From Siderastrea radians (lineage: Eukaryota > Cnidaria > Anthozoa > Scleractinia > Rhizangiidae): 64,000 nucleotides of DNA. The notes beneath the pieces are model-generated. The model saw nothing but the letters and a program-made list of their open reading frames with translations, did not search any database and was not told where the DNA came from. Shown one piece after another: positions 22,399 through 32,990 of the stretch. The stretch covers positions 24,179,201 to 24,243,200 of the forward strand of contig OZ024890.1 in NCBI GenBank assembly GCA_964017195.1. Reading direction: 5' to 3'. Both the position numbers and the translations under genes were made by a program. Each line of letters starts with the position of its first letter. Within the stretch, counting starts at the first letter, position 1.

Positions 22399-23330
22399 GT
22401 CAGCAGAAAAGAAATAGCGGGGGATTGATATTCTTTTTGTGTAGTTCGAAAGGAGCTGCTATTCAGAGGAGGTGAGTTATTCGAGGCAAAGTTTACAGTG
22501 TTTCCGAAGCAATCATTTTAAAACGTTATTCCAAAGACAGAGAGGGTGGCGGACTCGGAGAATTATGCGAGAAAGGCGATTACTGGAGGAAACAGACCAT
22601 CTGCGCCAATGCTGTTGTCGACGCTGTAACGAAAGAGATCTGACCCAATTTCAGCTGCGCTCTTATGTACGCTTGCGTGGGTTCCTCTGTCCCCATTTAT
22701 ATGGTCTCGGTTACCTGAGACACCCCCCCCCCCGAGTTACCCTCGGCGAGACGAGGACCATCAAGTCGTCTTGGGGAGGCGAGACAACTCGAAGGGGGGG
22801 GGGGAGTTGTTGCATCTCGGCAGGTAGTTTATCCCTGGCAGACGGGACAACTTTTTTGCGTACCGCGTGTCGTGTAAAGTCCGTTTTTGGTTTAAAACGG
22901 CTAATTGGCGAAATGTATATCGAAGAAATAATATTTCAGCAAACAGAGGCTACAGTGTTGGATCAACGAAAAATCGGAAGGAAAAGGGCGTCCTGAGGTC
23001 GTGAATATCAACGCAAGATTGGCAGCCGGGCCAACTTCTTATCATATGAACGCTCGGTAAAGTTGTCTCGGGGGCAGGGCTATCTTGGGTACCCGAGCCA
23101 GCATATAAATGAGGCCTCACTATACTCGGCTATTTTCTCCATTTGCTTTTCTACGTGAATAGTTTAATACCTAGCGCAACGAGATATAGCGCTTGGTTGC
23201 AGGTAACACATGCATCAACGCCGTCAAAAACGTGAGCACGCTGTGTCACGTTTGAAATCACGTGTGCGCGCGCTCAAATTTTATACAGGTTTGGACGGTT
23301 TAAAACAAAACTTCCCCAAAACCCAACTTT
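22399..23330. repeat. Dispersed repeat R, copy 1 (interrupted)
   Basis: This matches 38238-38727 over its length (atggtcagcagaaa ... aaaacttccccaaaac), except for an extra block at 22688-23119. The 174-codon frame across it also spans the inserted block and poly-C/G runs, so it is not a gene. Confidence 0.75.
22688..23119. mobile_element. MITE inserted in repeat R
   Basis: The insertion is defined by comparison with the empty copy at about 38515-38522. Ends catttatatggtctcgg and (complement) catttatatgctggctcgg are inverted. cctc flanks both sides as a short target duplication. The interior holds long C and G runs. Confidence 0.65.
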
Positions 23331-23591
23331 GCCAGGGTGTCCCGTTCTTTCACTGGTGCCCATCGGTATACCAATGTGGTGCTTTGGTTTAGCCCTCAAC
23401 ATTCAAACTGATGTGACTCGGTAACTGAGTAATGTCTGTTTCCTCCACACAATGACCACCTCCTTGAAGATTCGGAAAAAATTGGTCCATTACGGGCCGA
23501 CCAATGCATTCCACAATTTCTGTATAGCATGAAGTGACAAGGGGAGTTATCTTAATACTTGAATTAATTTTGCTACATTGGAGGGGTGACA

Positions 23592-24793
23592 CACCCTGCG
23601 AGCAGAGGCCCTTCGATCTTCCTAGATAAGTCGGAAAGAGGAAGGGACCTCTGCCAGCCGCCGCGACTTTCTTTGATTTGCCGCTCATCCACCGAAACGG
23701 ATGAGTCAGTCCGGTTTGAAACCTGTTTTTCCCGTTTTTGCTCAGTGCGCATGTGCCTTGTTAGAAATTGGTGACTAAATACGCGCCCACGGTACGTTCG
23801 GTGCGCTCGTGAAGTTCACAGCAGCGGACGTTTCTGTTTCGAAAGATGTCTTCGATAAAGCCGTGAAAAGTGCACTGGGAAGAGTGAATACTCATGGAAT
23901 AAGCAATCTCACACAACACCAGTCGAAGGCCTTGCTTTATTATTTTCTGTGTGGTAAAGATTCTTTTGTCTGTTTGCCAACCGGCGATGGCAAATCGCTA
24001 ATTTACTAACTGGAACAAAAGAATCTGGTTTGCGGTTGCTTTCGGACCAAAAAATTTTACTTTTGGATTGAGCGGGAATCGATGCGAAGGGCTACGCGAA
24101 TGAGCACTTTAACGCTTATTTTTATGGCGAAATGACATTTATCTTGGTCAACGGCGAGACAAGCAAACGGCAAGAGAAACAATTATTTGCCGACTGGTGG
24201 CCGGTAATTTTGAAGACGAAACGGTCTCAGTACAAAATATAATTTACCGCATGACGGCCGAGAAGTTTAAATACGAAACAAACTCGACACAAATGCGTTT
24301 TGTGGAATGAAAGCCGAGAATGTTGAGGACGAAAGAGTCTCAACACGAAAATACTTCTGAATGACAGGGGCAAAAAGAGGGACAAAACAAAATAAATATC
24401 TCGAAGACCAAGATTTCTATGCGAGCTTTCCGTGACTCGCTAATTGGAAATCACTGGACTGTAACAACATGTTGACAGTCGACAAATCGCAGTTTCTTGA
24501 TCAGCAAAAATATTTCGAGGCTGACAAGTTTTCAAACTGTGACATAAATTCGAACAGAATTATTCTCAGCCTTACGGTTTAATTAAAGCTTTCCTCAACT
24601 CTCTCGTGTTTAATACGACCGAAGTCAGAATAGTTTGTTGTGGACGCGGCTGTCATTCAGTATGCGACGCCGACAAGGCTCGGTTACATTTGAATTTAGC
24701 GCATGCTCAACAGGGAAAGTCGCGGCGGCTGGCAGAGGTCCCTTCCTCTTCCCGACTTATCTAGGAAGATCGAAGGGCCTCTGCTCGCAGGGT
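23592..24793. mobile_element. 1.2-kb TIR element that carries a RecQ-like helicase exon
   Basis: The 78-bp terminal inverted repeats start accctgcgagcagaggcc. A 10-bp direct repeat aggggtgaca lies at 23582-23591 and 24794-24803; one extra base separates the left copy from the TIR. A 9-10 bp duplication with long TIRs suits Mutator-like elements. The interior holds a helicase start exon and no transposase, like a Pack-type gene-capturing element. Confidence 0.7.
23809..24009 (+). pseudogene. RecQ-like DNA helicase N-terminal fragment
   Basis: The frame reads FDKAVKSALGR, then LTQHQSKALLYYFLCGKDSF and CLPTGDGKSLIY, the Q-motif and Walker A of RecQ-family 3'-5' helicases. It stops directly after KSLIY, and motifs Ia-VI are absent. 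The recorded first codon is GTG, and the true start may lie upstream. The copy cannot be a working helicase. It lies wholly within the 23592-24793 TIR element, so it is probably captured sequence. Confidence 0.75.
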
Positions 24794-24803
24794 AGGGGTG
24801 ACA

Positions 24804-25616
24804 GTGAGCGTCATTATATTTCCCTGAGTCTGGAAAAATTATCGAAACATTCTTCTAATGGTGAAAACGAAGTAAATATGTGACTTCCCTTTTTTCACAT
24901 AAAACGGCTAAACTCAAAAATTCAATGTGCAGTGTCACTAAAATTTTCTGCAAAAAGGCTAACGTACCCTAATGCCTTTTTTGATATGGCAAGCAATTCT
25001 ACAGGCTAATTGGAGTACTCTGATTGGCTATTTCTCGGTCGCGATTTGCAGTACGGACCATTACCAACGAGACGGTCTGTATACATATATTTCGCTTGCT
25101 GCCACTTCCTCCTGGAAAATTTAAATCGCGAAACCAAAATCTAAAAAACTTTAGGATTCTAGTTCAAAGCGAAAAAGAATCTTGAAAAAGATTGAATTCC
25201 AAAGACTTAGTATAGGTGACCAGGAATACGAACATTCACTGGGCAAGTTTTATAATCCCGAAGCTGGGGAGATAAACTTTCCGACTTTTACAATTAGCGA
25301 GCGCCAGAAACAAATTCAGAGTTTTATTATAAGATTCCTGACCAAAGAACGGTTAACAATACTGACAAATCAATGACTCACATGAACACTCTCCTCTGTT
25401 ATATGGAGGCGATTAAAATGAAAAAATTTCCTTGAAAGCATACCAAACAAAAAATCAACTTTTTACTAATGATTAATTACTTATATTGCACCTTTTAGCA
25501 TATATAATGTCAAAGGCGCATTACAGCATGAGAACTAAGTAAAATAAATTTAAACGAAATTTAACACGAATCGCAATTTCTTCTCTCGTGTCCCATCTAC
25601 GACCCTCGCCGTTTAA
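24804..25616. other. No supported feature
   Basis: Short open frames only. The frame at 25182-25376 shows no family motif. Confidence 0.5.
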
Positions 25617-28505
25617 GACATAAAGAAGAAACCTCAGCATTTTGATTGCCTAGACGATACGTCGAAGATTCTCTTCCTTTTCAAAAATCTTGATCCTTTT
25701 TTTATCTGTAGACTCACGGCTGCTAATATTCATTCTTGCAGGAACTATAGAAAGACGTATGTCACTTAATCTGAGAAAATTAGATTGTTTTTTATTCAGT
25801 TTTCTTTTTCGTATTATATTGTCGATTTTTATCGTTATGTTGTAATAATTATTGTATTTTGTGTAATACCATGTACTCGTTTGCGAAAACCGAAATGAAT
25901 TGTTGTTGTTGTTGTTGCTTTCTCACAAAACATTACTGTGTAATCTTGTTTTACAGATATGAAAGCTTGGTAGGAATGGTTGCCGAGAATTAATCTTTAA
26001 CAAAAAGAAACCGTTCATCAGTAGGCACTAGTTTTGAAGGAGAAAGTCGTTCAATACACCATCCATCAAAGAAAACAAAGAGAGAGTTCATGAAACCAAG
26101 GAACTGATACATGTAACTTTTAAGGATATATTGAATCTCAGTAAATCAAATTAGAGAGATGAACATCTTTGGGGTATTTTTCAAGTTATTTATTCCACGT
26201 GACATGTTTGAAACATTTTTCTTTAAATTAGAAATATTATTATTAGTACTAGTACGTAGGTAGGTAAGGTCGCACGAGAGCAAAGGAGGCCCACACAGCC
26301 GGAGCTTACTGGCTGAGAGTATTCTTACTCCCCCCCCCCCCCCCTGGTTGAAATGCTAGTCCATCCGTATGTCGCAGCATGTCGCCGGTACCCATTTACA
26401 CACCCGGGTGGAGAAACCGCTACACCACCTCGCCCCTATAAGTACTAGTAATATTATTATAAATATTTGACCTCACTGAGCTATCTTCTACGTAGCGTCC
26501 ACGTTTTGCTTATTAGCAGGTGGCTCAGAGGCTCTAACAATTAAGTTGGAATTGTTTCTTTTCATTCTACAAGGTGGTTTGGGTGTCTCGTTGTCTAAGT
26601 TTCTCCAGTTGTAGTAGGCACACTGTTCTGATACTCTTTTTAGCGATCGATTCATCCAAGCCGAATAAAAAAAAACTTTGGCGTGGTCCATTCTATATCC
26701 GTTTTTGAGATTTTATCTGGACAATTCTCGTATCCGTTATAGAATTCTTGGATTCGTTTTGTTGACCTTGTATTTAAAAAATATTAGCTGATAAAATGAT
26801 GCTTTATAGGACCATTTTTATGATCACACGTCCTGCCTAACAGAGCCTCGAGGCCTGCGGTGCGTTTTTCATCTGATCAGTTTCACGGTGAATGCGGTGA
26901 TTTGATTAGCTCTTGGAAAAGAAGTGTTCCAGCGACGCCTGGCAAAATGGTTGCTTTAGAAAGTGGTGAACGTAACCCACGACTGTTTCTGAAGTCTTAT
27001 TTTGTCTATAATTGCACTCCTCCTTCCATACTGAAGGTGCTCTGCCAGGAATTCAGGTTTACACAGGTATTGATTGTTGACTGTTAGACATAACACGAGG
27101 CAATCTTCTTCTACCCTACCACCCGACATATCGTTTGGAAATTTTTGTAATCCAGGGGTTAAATTCTTCTTAGATTTTACCGCTAAGAAACGACAGATAA
27201 AAGCTTTGTTAGTGACGCAAGGCTCCTATTCTCACAAAGGTGGTTTAATGGGGCTGTCCAGAGGGTAGCTAAATAAGGGAGTGAATAGCGGTCAGGCGAA
27301 GCTCGAGGTCATCAACGTTTATTGTAGTAAGAAAGCAGTACTTATCAATACAATGCGCGCTCATGAAAGCATCTCCAGTAACAGCTTTGCGTGTTTCGTT
27401 AAAACCGACATGCCTTCAGGTTTAAAGGACTGGAGCTACCAAAATTTAACTCCTTTGAAGTACTCAAAGAAGCGGCTATTTTGAAGACCAAGCACGTAGA
27501 GCAAAAAAGGACACTAACATTTCAGACTACCAAAGACCGTTCTTTTCGTTTTAACAGCTAAAAACCTTTCGCTAACTGAAACATATTAGGATAACTAGCT
27601 GATTATATATGTGAGTGAATATTTTGTGAAACTAGTTTTAACGTTTGTTAATAGAAACTTAAGGATTTACAGGCACCACAGCCAAAGTAAGTGTACTGTT
27701 AAAAATCTGCTTATACGACTAAATACATTTTTAATTAATAAGTAAATATGTTTGTAACACGTTACCTAATGAAATCTTAAGGTTACACAGCTCTTACTGG
27801 CAACACAGCCTATGTACCTACTTTACAAAACCTACATGACGAGTAGATACCGTTTAATTGGAGTAAATACTCTTGTGACACGTTACGTAATAAAATCTCA
27901 TCGTTTGAGAGTTCTTACTGACAAAACAACTAAAGTAGATACCTTTTTTAAAATATATATATAAAGAGTATATATTTGTAACAAGTTACCGTTAACAGTT
28001 CTCCGTGGCAACACAGCCATGGTTCTTACTACAAAGAGTCTACTTGATGAGTAAATATCTTTTCCTGTCTTTTTGTAACATGTTCACTAATGGATTCTCA
28101 ATGTTTTACAGTTCGTACTGGCAACACCTACCAAAGTAATTACCTATACGAGTAAATATCATTTTCGTGACGACTTGCACAGGTCTTGCTGACTAAAAAG
28201 CGCGCCAAGCAATTACTTTTAATTACTTCGCCAAAGTAATTACGTCATAAAGTCTACTCAAAGGAGTATGTATCTGGATTTCTAAACGATCGAGTTACAC
28301 AGTTATTGCTAACTACATGGCAGAAGCAATGACTTGCTGAAATCTACTAGTGTGAGTAATATCCGTTGCTGGCCACATAGCCATTACGTTTCTTTAAGAA
28401 TTCCACAGTTTTCATTGGTTACATGACCAAACTAATCACGTTATATAGTCTACCTATATGAGTAATATCTGGGTTTTCCTGACAAGTAAATATTTTACCG
28501 CAAGC
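25617..28505. repeat. IRG module, copy B (downstream block)
   Basis: The part 26738-28505 is almost identical to 57613-59422; the main difference is a deletion of about 35 bp near 28225. The distal part 25617-26250 matches module D on both sides of its Penelope insertion. From about 27600 it is the degenerate tandem array seen in copies A and C. The plus-strand frames at 26860-27484 recur in copy C, but no protein family is recognised. Confidence 0.8.
26255..26440 (-). mobile_element. tRNA-derived SINE, internally deleted
   Basis: Flanked by a 10-bp duplication agtactagta (26245-26254, 26441-26450). On the minus strand it begins ggggcgaggtggtgtagcgg, an A-box-like head. The B-box region present in the sister copy at 44241-44543 is missing. 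The empty site is seen in module A. Confidence 0.7.
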
Positions 28506-29056
28506 TTAATCAATCTCAGCCTCAATCTCGGCCATTGCTTTTTTGATGGCTTCCCTCATGACTATCTTCGTCACTTCTTCCACATGTTTTAAAAGCTTCT
28601 TTAGAGCAAGATATGTGGTTGTAAACGACATACTGCTGGCTATGACCGAGCCTAAGATCAGAACAAAACGAGTGTAATCCTCAACAGCTGCCTCCGCAGT
28701 AAAGGCTGTCAGACAGGCAACAAGTTGCGGAATAGTCGTCAGGCTAACTTTGCTAACTTTTTCTTGGGTGGAAAAAGGAAGCCTCTTATATTCATCCGAA
28801 CCTTCCTCAGGAATACCAAACTGGGACCTGTAGAAGCTGAGCTCATTTAGTAATAGCCAGGCGTCAACACCAAAGGATAATCCGGGTAACGGAACAAGCG
28901 CAGCGGCAGCAGATGCTGAAGCAACCTTCCATATGCGCCCTTTGAGAACCTTAACTTTTCTTTGGAAAAGATCAGGTGACGATCTTGTCAGTACTTTGCC
29001 AAGTGACAATACGAGAGTATCTCGCTGGTATGTCGTCAGTGTATCCAGAATGGCCC
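28506..29056 (-). pseudogene. IRG-like GTPase, C-terminal part of exon 2, copy B
   Basis: About 183 codons remain, from AILDTLTTYQRD to EIEAEID, including the hydrophobic helix VPLPGLSFGVD and FTTTYLALKKLLKHVEEV. They are nearly identical to copy C at 59423-59970. The match stops abruptly at 29056 within the phrase gtatccagaatggcc, where Penelope sequence begins. The GTP-binding half (G2-G5) is gone. The open frame runs on into antisense Penelope sequence, giving an artificial 261-codon chimera. The P-loop exon at 37909-38123 could once have belonged to this gene. Confidence 0.85.
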
Positions 29057-29690
29057 GTGTAAACCGCGACAATGTGAAAGAGAAGACTGCCTGGTATGTA
29101 GAACGGATGGAAAAGGACCGTGTGATAGACAGAGCGTAACATATGAAATCAAATGTACCGAATATAACAACATCTACGTGGGAGAAAACATCAAGAAGCG
29201 TGTATACCAGAGGGAAGGAACACGAGAAGTCACTTAGCAATAAGGAAGAGCGATCGGCCTTGTGGAAACATTGTAAGCGGAAAAATAACAATGAAGTGTA
29301 GAGATTTCAAATGAATGTTACCGGTCTTTACCCTAACGACGCTATGCTGAGGCAGATATCTGAGGGTGTGAGGATAGAGAAATTACCCGGAGACTCCTTA
29401 ATTAACTCTAAGAACGAGTGGAACTTTTCCAAATTCCGCGCGCGGTAATCCCGCATGGCCGCGCGCTACCATCAAAGTAGGACATCCCGTGACGACTAAC
29501 ATGGAGTCCAAGAAGATGTGGGCTTTTCCAATGGTTTTTACAAGAACATTTTTACATTTTAGTAGTTCTTACATGACCAATTTGACAATTTTATTTAGCG
29601 GCTGACGAGGCTCGAAGAGCGAAATATATTCCGCAATTTTAACAGTGTTTTTACCGTTTAATGTGGATCAAAGACGTGATGTCTTATTAT
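29057..29690 (+). mobile_element. Penelope-like element 3' fragment
   Basis: This matches the minus-strand copy at 61070-61750 and covers the Cys-rich linker and GIY-YIG end of the protein (CNNIYVGE region, degraded) and the 3' region with a hammerhead-like motif. It ends near gatgtcttattattct, as the other copy does. No target duplication is visible against the IRG exon, so the junction is not a simple insertion. Confidence 0.75.
29598..29634 (+). ncRNA. Hammerhead ribozyme-like motif, type I, short stem III
   Basis: The order is gcgg, core ctgacga, stem II ggctc-gaa-gagc, core gaaa, a tatatt turn, then ccgc. The flanking gcgg and ccgc pair as stem I. All conserved core positions (CUGANGA and GAAA) are present, and stem III is minimal, as described for hammerheads in Penelope-like elements. 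The sister copy is at 61164-61200. Self-cleavage, perhaps only as a dimer, is inferred. Confidence 0.6.
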
Positions 29691-29849
29691 TCTTCTCGTT
29701 GTTCGAACACATTCTTGGCCTCGGTAGTCAAAATTTCTCCGAAGTAAAAGAGCGAACGTTGTTCCAGGCTCTCAGATAGTGATGAATAAGAAAAAATAAA
29801 GATCGAAGCAAAAGATAGTCTCGTAGGCAGCCGGTTTTAGGGTCGTCAT
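29691..29849. other. Repeat debris
   Basis: The phrase gttccaggctctcagatag also occurs at 61024, next to the other Penelope copy but in the opposite relative orientation. No gene. Confidence 0.4.
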
Positions 29850-29994
29850 GCAACGCTCCTCCCCACAAACGTTTGCTTCAATCCGAACAACATTCCTGTC
29901 CCTTTTTAGGCCAATCACAGCTTAGCTCACATAACCGGGAGCCAGTTGAGCCAAAACCACTTGAGACACATGCACGTGACAAACGCAAATCAAG

Positions 29995-30125
29995 ATGGCG
30001 GCGACAGATGTAGCTTTTCATCTAGTGTCTTCAACATTCAAAATCCCTAAATTAAATTCGCATCAAGAACACGCGACTCGAAAAGTCATTGTAGATAAGA
30101 AGGGTCTCTTTGTTAACCTGCCGAC
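29995..30125 (+). pseudogene. RecQ-like DNA helicase exon, 5' part (split by gypsy)
   Basis: From ATG 29995 the frame reads MAATDVAFHLVSSTFKIPKL, then a Gln-containing stretch and KKGLFVNLP, and breaks inside the next codon at 30125. The reading resumes at 36712 with GFGKSLIYQVLPLV after the gypsy element. The joined order is the RecQ Q-motif region and Walker A. The ccgac at the break is duplicated (30121-30125 and 36707-36711). A normal RecQ core of about 400 residues is not present. Confidence 0.8.
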
Positions 30126-30297
30126 TGTAATGTTCATATTAGGTCAGCGGTTACCCGTTTAGTCATCCGGGCATTTGAATTTTAGGCAGACCTTCGCTAC
30201 GGACCACGTGACTGTGTGATTTTAAGTCTACGTGCTTACCGAGATTAAAGCTGTTTTGTTGGATAATTCTGGTCTGTTTACTGCTGTGGACATTATA
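30126..30297 (+). repeat. Gypsy 5' LTR
   Basis: 172 bp, from tgtaatgttcatattagg to gtggacattata. It differs from the 3' LTR by a 2-bp indel and a few substitutions. Confidence 0.85.
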
Positions 30298-30299
30298 TT

Positions 30300-30309
30300 T
30301 GGCGACGAG
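30300..30309 (+). promoter_or_regulatory. Primer binding site, tRNA-Ser
   Basis: tggcgacgag, 2 bases after the LTR, is complementary to the 3' end of animal tRNA-Ser(GCT), which ends ctcgtcg plus cca. Confidence 0.7.
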
Positions 30310-30436
30310 CCTGTCTGACACCGAGGAAGGACCGCCAACGGTTTCAACTTCGCAAAATTCTACGGCTACTACGGCAGCATCTCCAACACAAGCACAAGCT
30401 GTTCAACGTTCGGTGTCCGGACCGAAGGACATCAGA

Positions 30437-31226
30437 ATGGAAGCATTTATCGCTGACTCGGACCCCGATGAAACTGGTCGTCGATGGAAGAAATGGAAAA
30501 ACGAGCTGCTCACTAGATTCCGAAATTTTCGTATCTCAAGCACTCAGGATCGTGTTGACGCTCTTCACATTTACGGAGGAGAACAAATACGGGAATTGAT
30601 CGAATCACTTGAAAACGTTTCTACATCGTCATCCGCTGAGAGTCTAAAAGAGTACGAGAAAATCATCGCCAAACTCGACAACCATTTCATTCCCATGGTT
30701 AACCCCGACTGTGCGCGTAGCAAATTGGAGAAAATGCGCCAAAACGAAGGCGAATCGGTCGCTCAATATCACATTTGTTTACGGCTTCAAGTCGCAAAGT
30801 GTAGTTTCACGGACCCAGATGACGTCATCCGAAGCAAAATTCTGCAAACCATGCGTGACAAAAAACTCCGCCGGGAAGCAATGGTGAAAAGATACACGCT
30901 ACAGCAGTTATTGGAACATGCTGCAAATAAAGAAGATATTGACCGCCAAGACCAGCATATGGAGGAAACACTCCCCTCTGCACCCTCTGCACGAAATCAG
31001 GTCAACAAAGTGCATCAGAAGAGACATCAGAAACCCAAGGACAAACCAAAGCCTAGACCGGCACATGATGACAAGAAGAAAAATACCTGCGAATTCTGTG
31101 GGTTGGACCACAAAGGCCCTCGGTCAGTGCCCAGCCTCTGGAAAAACATGTGGTTCCTGCTCAAAGAAGGGTCATTTCGCTCGCATGTGCAAAGGCAAAA
31201 AGAAACTAAAGGATTCACAGCATAAT
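30437..31226 (+). pseudogene. gag: Gypsy gag, frameshifted
   Basis: The open frame enters from the LTR side; the ATG at 30437 is the first in-frame one. The capsid-like region (RWKKWKNELLTRFRNFRI ... KMRQNEGESVAQY) is followed by basic linkers and a knuckle CEFCGLDHKGPR. A frameshift near 31115 moves the second knuckle (CGSCSKKGHFARMC) into another frame. Gag forms the retroelement particle and binds RNA through these knuckles. Confidence 0.8.
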
Positions 31227-31329
31227 CAGCAATCGTCAGCTAAGTATGTTCGCAGGAGGAACAAGAGGAAACATCAGACTGCGATTTTGCTTTTCAGCTC
31301 CGAGCAGACAAGTCAAACACACTCAACCA

Positions 31330-31747
31330 TGCTACTGTTCAGGTGTGCATTAATGGAGTGAAAGAAAAGATGGAAGCAGACTCTTGCTCCACAGCAAACA
31401 TTATGGATGAGCACAAATTTGAGAAACTCCAACCCGCACTCGAGAAGAAGATAACTCTGTAACCCACAGATACCCAGTTGTACGCTTTCGCTCAAAAGGA
31501 ACCCGTTCCTCTCATTGGTTGTTTTGATGCAGAAATTGAAGGTGTCAACACCGGAAAGAAAACAACAACGCGTTTCCTTGTTGCTAAGGGTATTACCAAG
31601 TCTCCACCTCTCTTGAGTCTTGATTCTAGCGTGAAGCTAGGACTATTGCATGTGACTAATGCCACTCAAGAAAAAGCCAAACAACCTGCGGAAACCCATA
31701 CTGGTACCTCGCCCACAGACCCTGTAGTATCGAAACTGATGTCATAG
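31330..31747 (+). pseudogene. Gypsy aspartic protease region, mutated
   Basis: The catalytic loop normally read as DSGS is here DSCS (near 31380), so the essential Gly is replaced. Stops follow near 31460 (L*P) and at 31745. The flap and C-terminal part (GVNTGKKTTTRFLV) remain readable. Confidence 0.65.
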
Positions 31748-32990
31748 TACCAGCACGTATTCTCTGGTCTGGGAAAGCACAAGCACATCAAGGCAAAGTT
31801 GATTGTGGACGAAAGCATCCAGCCCGTTGCGCACAAACAGAGACGAATCCCTCACAATTTAGCTCCAAAAGCTGCACAAGAAGAGCTGAGATTAAAGGAA
31901 CAAGGAGTGATTGAAGCAGTACCAAACAACCAACCTACCACTTGGTGTACAAATCCTGTGATAGCCCCTAAACCTCACAACCCTGAGGCCATTCGTTTTT
32001 GTTCAGACCTGAGAGTACCAAACACTGCTATTCTGCGCCCTGTTACGGAAGCACTAACCGCGGAAGACATCAAGTTCAAACTCGACGGTGCCACTGTCTT
32101 CAGTGTTCTAGATATGAATGAGGGCTACCATCAGCTTGAGCTAGATGAAAGCAGCAGACATATGACCACCTTTATGGAACTGAGTGCACGATGAGGTATA
32201 CAAGGCTGAATTATGGAACAATCTCTGCACAAGATATTTTTGACAAAGCAATGGACGACACCATCGCAAGGCTAGACGGCGTGCTCCACATCCGAGATGA
32301 TTTCATAGTTTTTGGTAAGGACAACACCCACCATGACAGAGCCCTTGAAAGCCTCCTTCAACGATTCCGAGAATGTGGTCTCACCCTCAACCCAAAGAAA
32401 TGCAAGTTTCGTCTGCCTCAGATCGAATTCTTTAGCTTTGTGTTCTCAAAAGATGGAATGAAGCCATCGCTGAGCAAAGTTGAAGCGCTGAAACAAATGA
32501 ACCCACCCATGAATGTATCAGAAGTGCGCTCTCTCTTGGGTATGGCCCAGTACTCTGAAAGATTTATCCCCAACTTCGCAGAGATGACCACGGCTCTGCG
32601 CAAGCTCACCAACCAAGGAGTCAAATGGAGTTGGTCCAGCACAGAGCAAGCAGCATTTGACAAACTCAAGGACACACTGTCTAGTGACACTGTCCTCGGA
32701 TACTATGAAGCAGGCTTGGAAACAAAACTCCTTGTGGATGCTGGCCCTAATGGTCTCGGATTAATTCTCCTGCAAAGGAAACCAGAAGGGTGGAAAGCAG
32801 TTGAGTGCGCTAGCCGAAGCCTGACTGAGGTCGAGAAACGTATCCTCAAATCGACCGCGAAGCGTTCGCCATCCGTTGGGCCTGCGAACGCTGCTACCTG
32901 TACCGGATTGGAAGTTCATTCATCATTGAAATTGATCACCAGCCCCTGCTACCACTCTTTAACAACCCACATAGCAGACCTCCCATGAGA
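31748..32990 (+). pseudogene. pol: Gypsy reverse transcriptase and RNase H, frameshifted
   Basis: Reverse transcriptase motifs run from FCSDLRVPN and FSVLDMNEGYHQ (first catalytic Asp) through a frame break at 32185-32195 to RYTRLNYG and the catalytic IRDDFIVFG, then a typical thumb. RNase H begins at VDAGPNGLG, and the frame breaks again near 32865. The Asp pair is kept, but no continuous polyprotein can be made. Confidence 0.85.

Noticed and set aside
22472..22996. 174-codon plus-strand frame
   Set aside because: It spans the junction of repeat R and an inserted MITE and runs through poly-C and poly-G tracts. The empty copy at 38238 does not keep it.
28506..29291. A 261-residue intact IRG protein
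   Set aside because: The first about 78 codons are antisense Penelope sequence; only the C-terminal part is IRG.
30918..31361. Separate gene overlapping gag
   Set aside because: It is the shifted frame holding the second zinc knuckle of gag.
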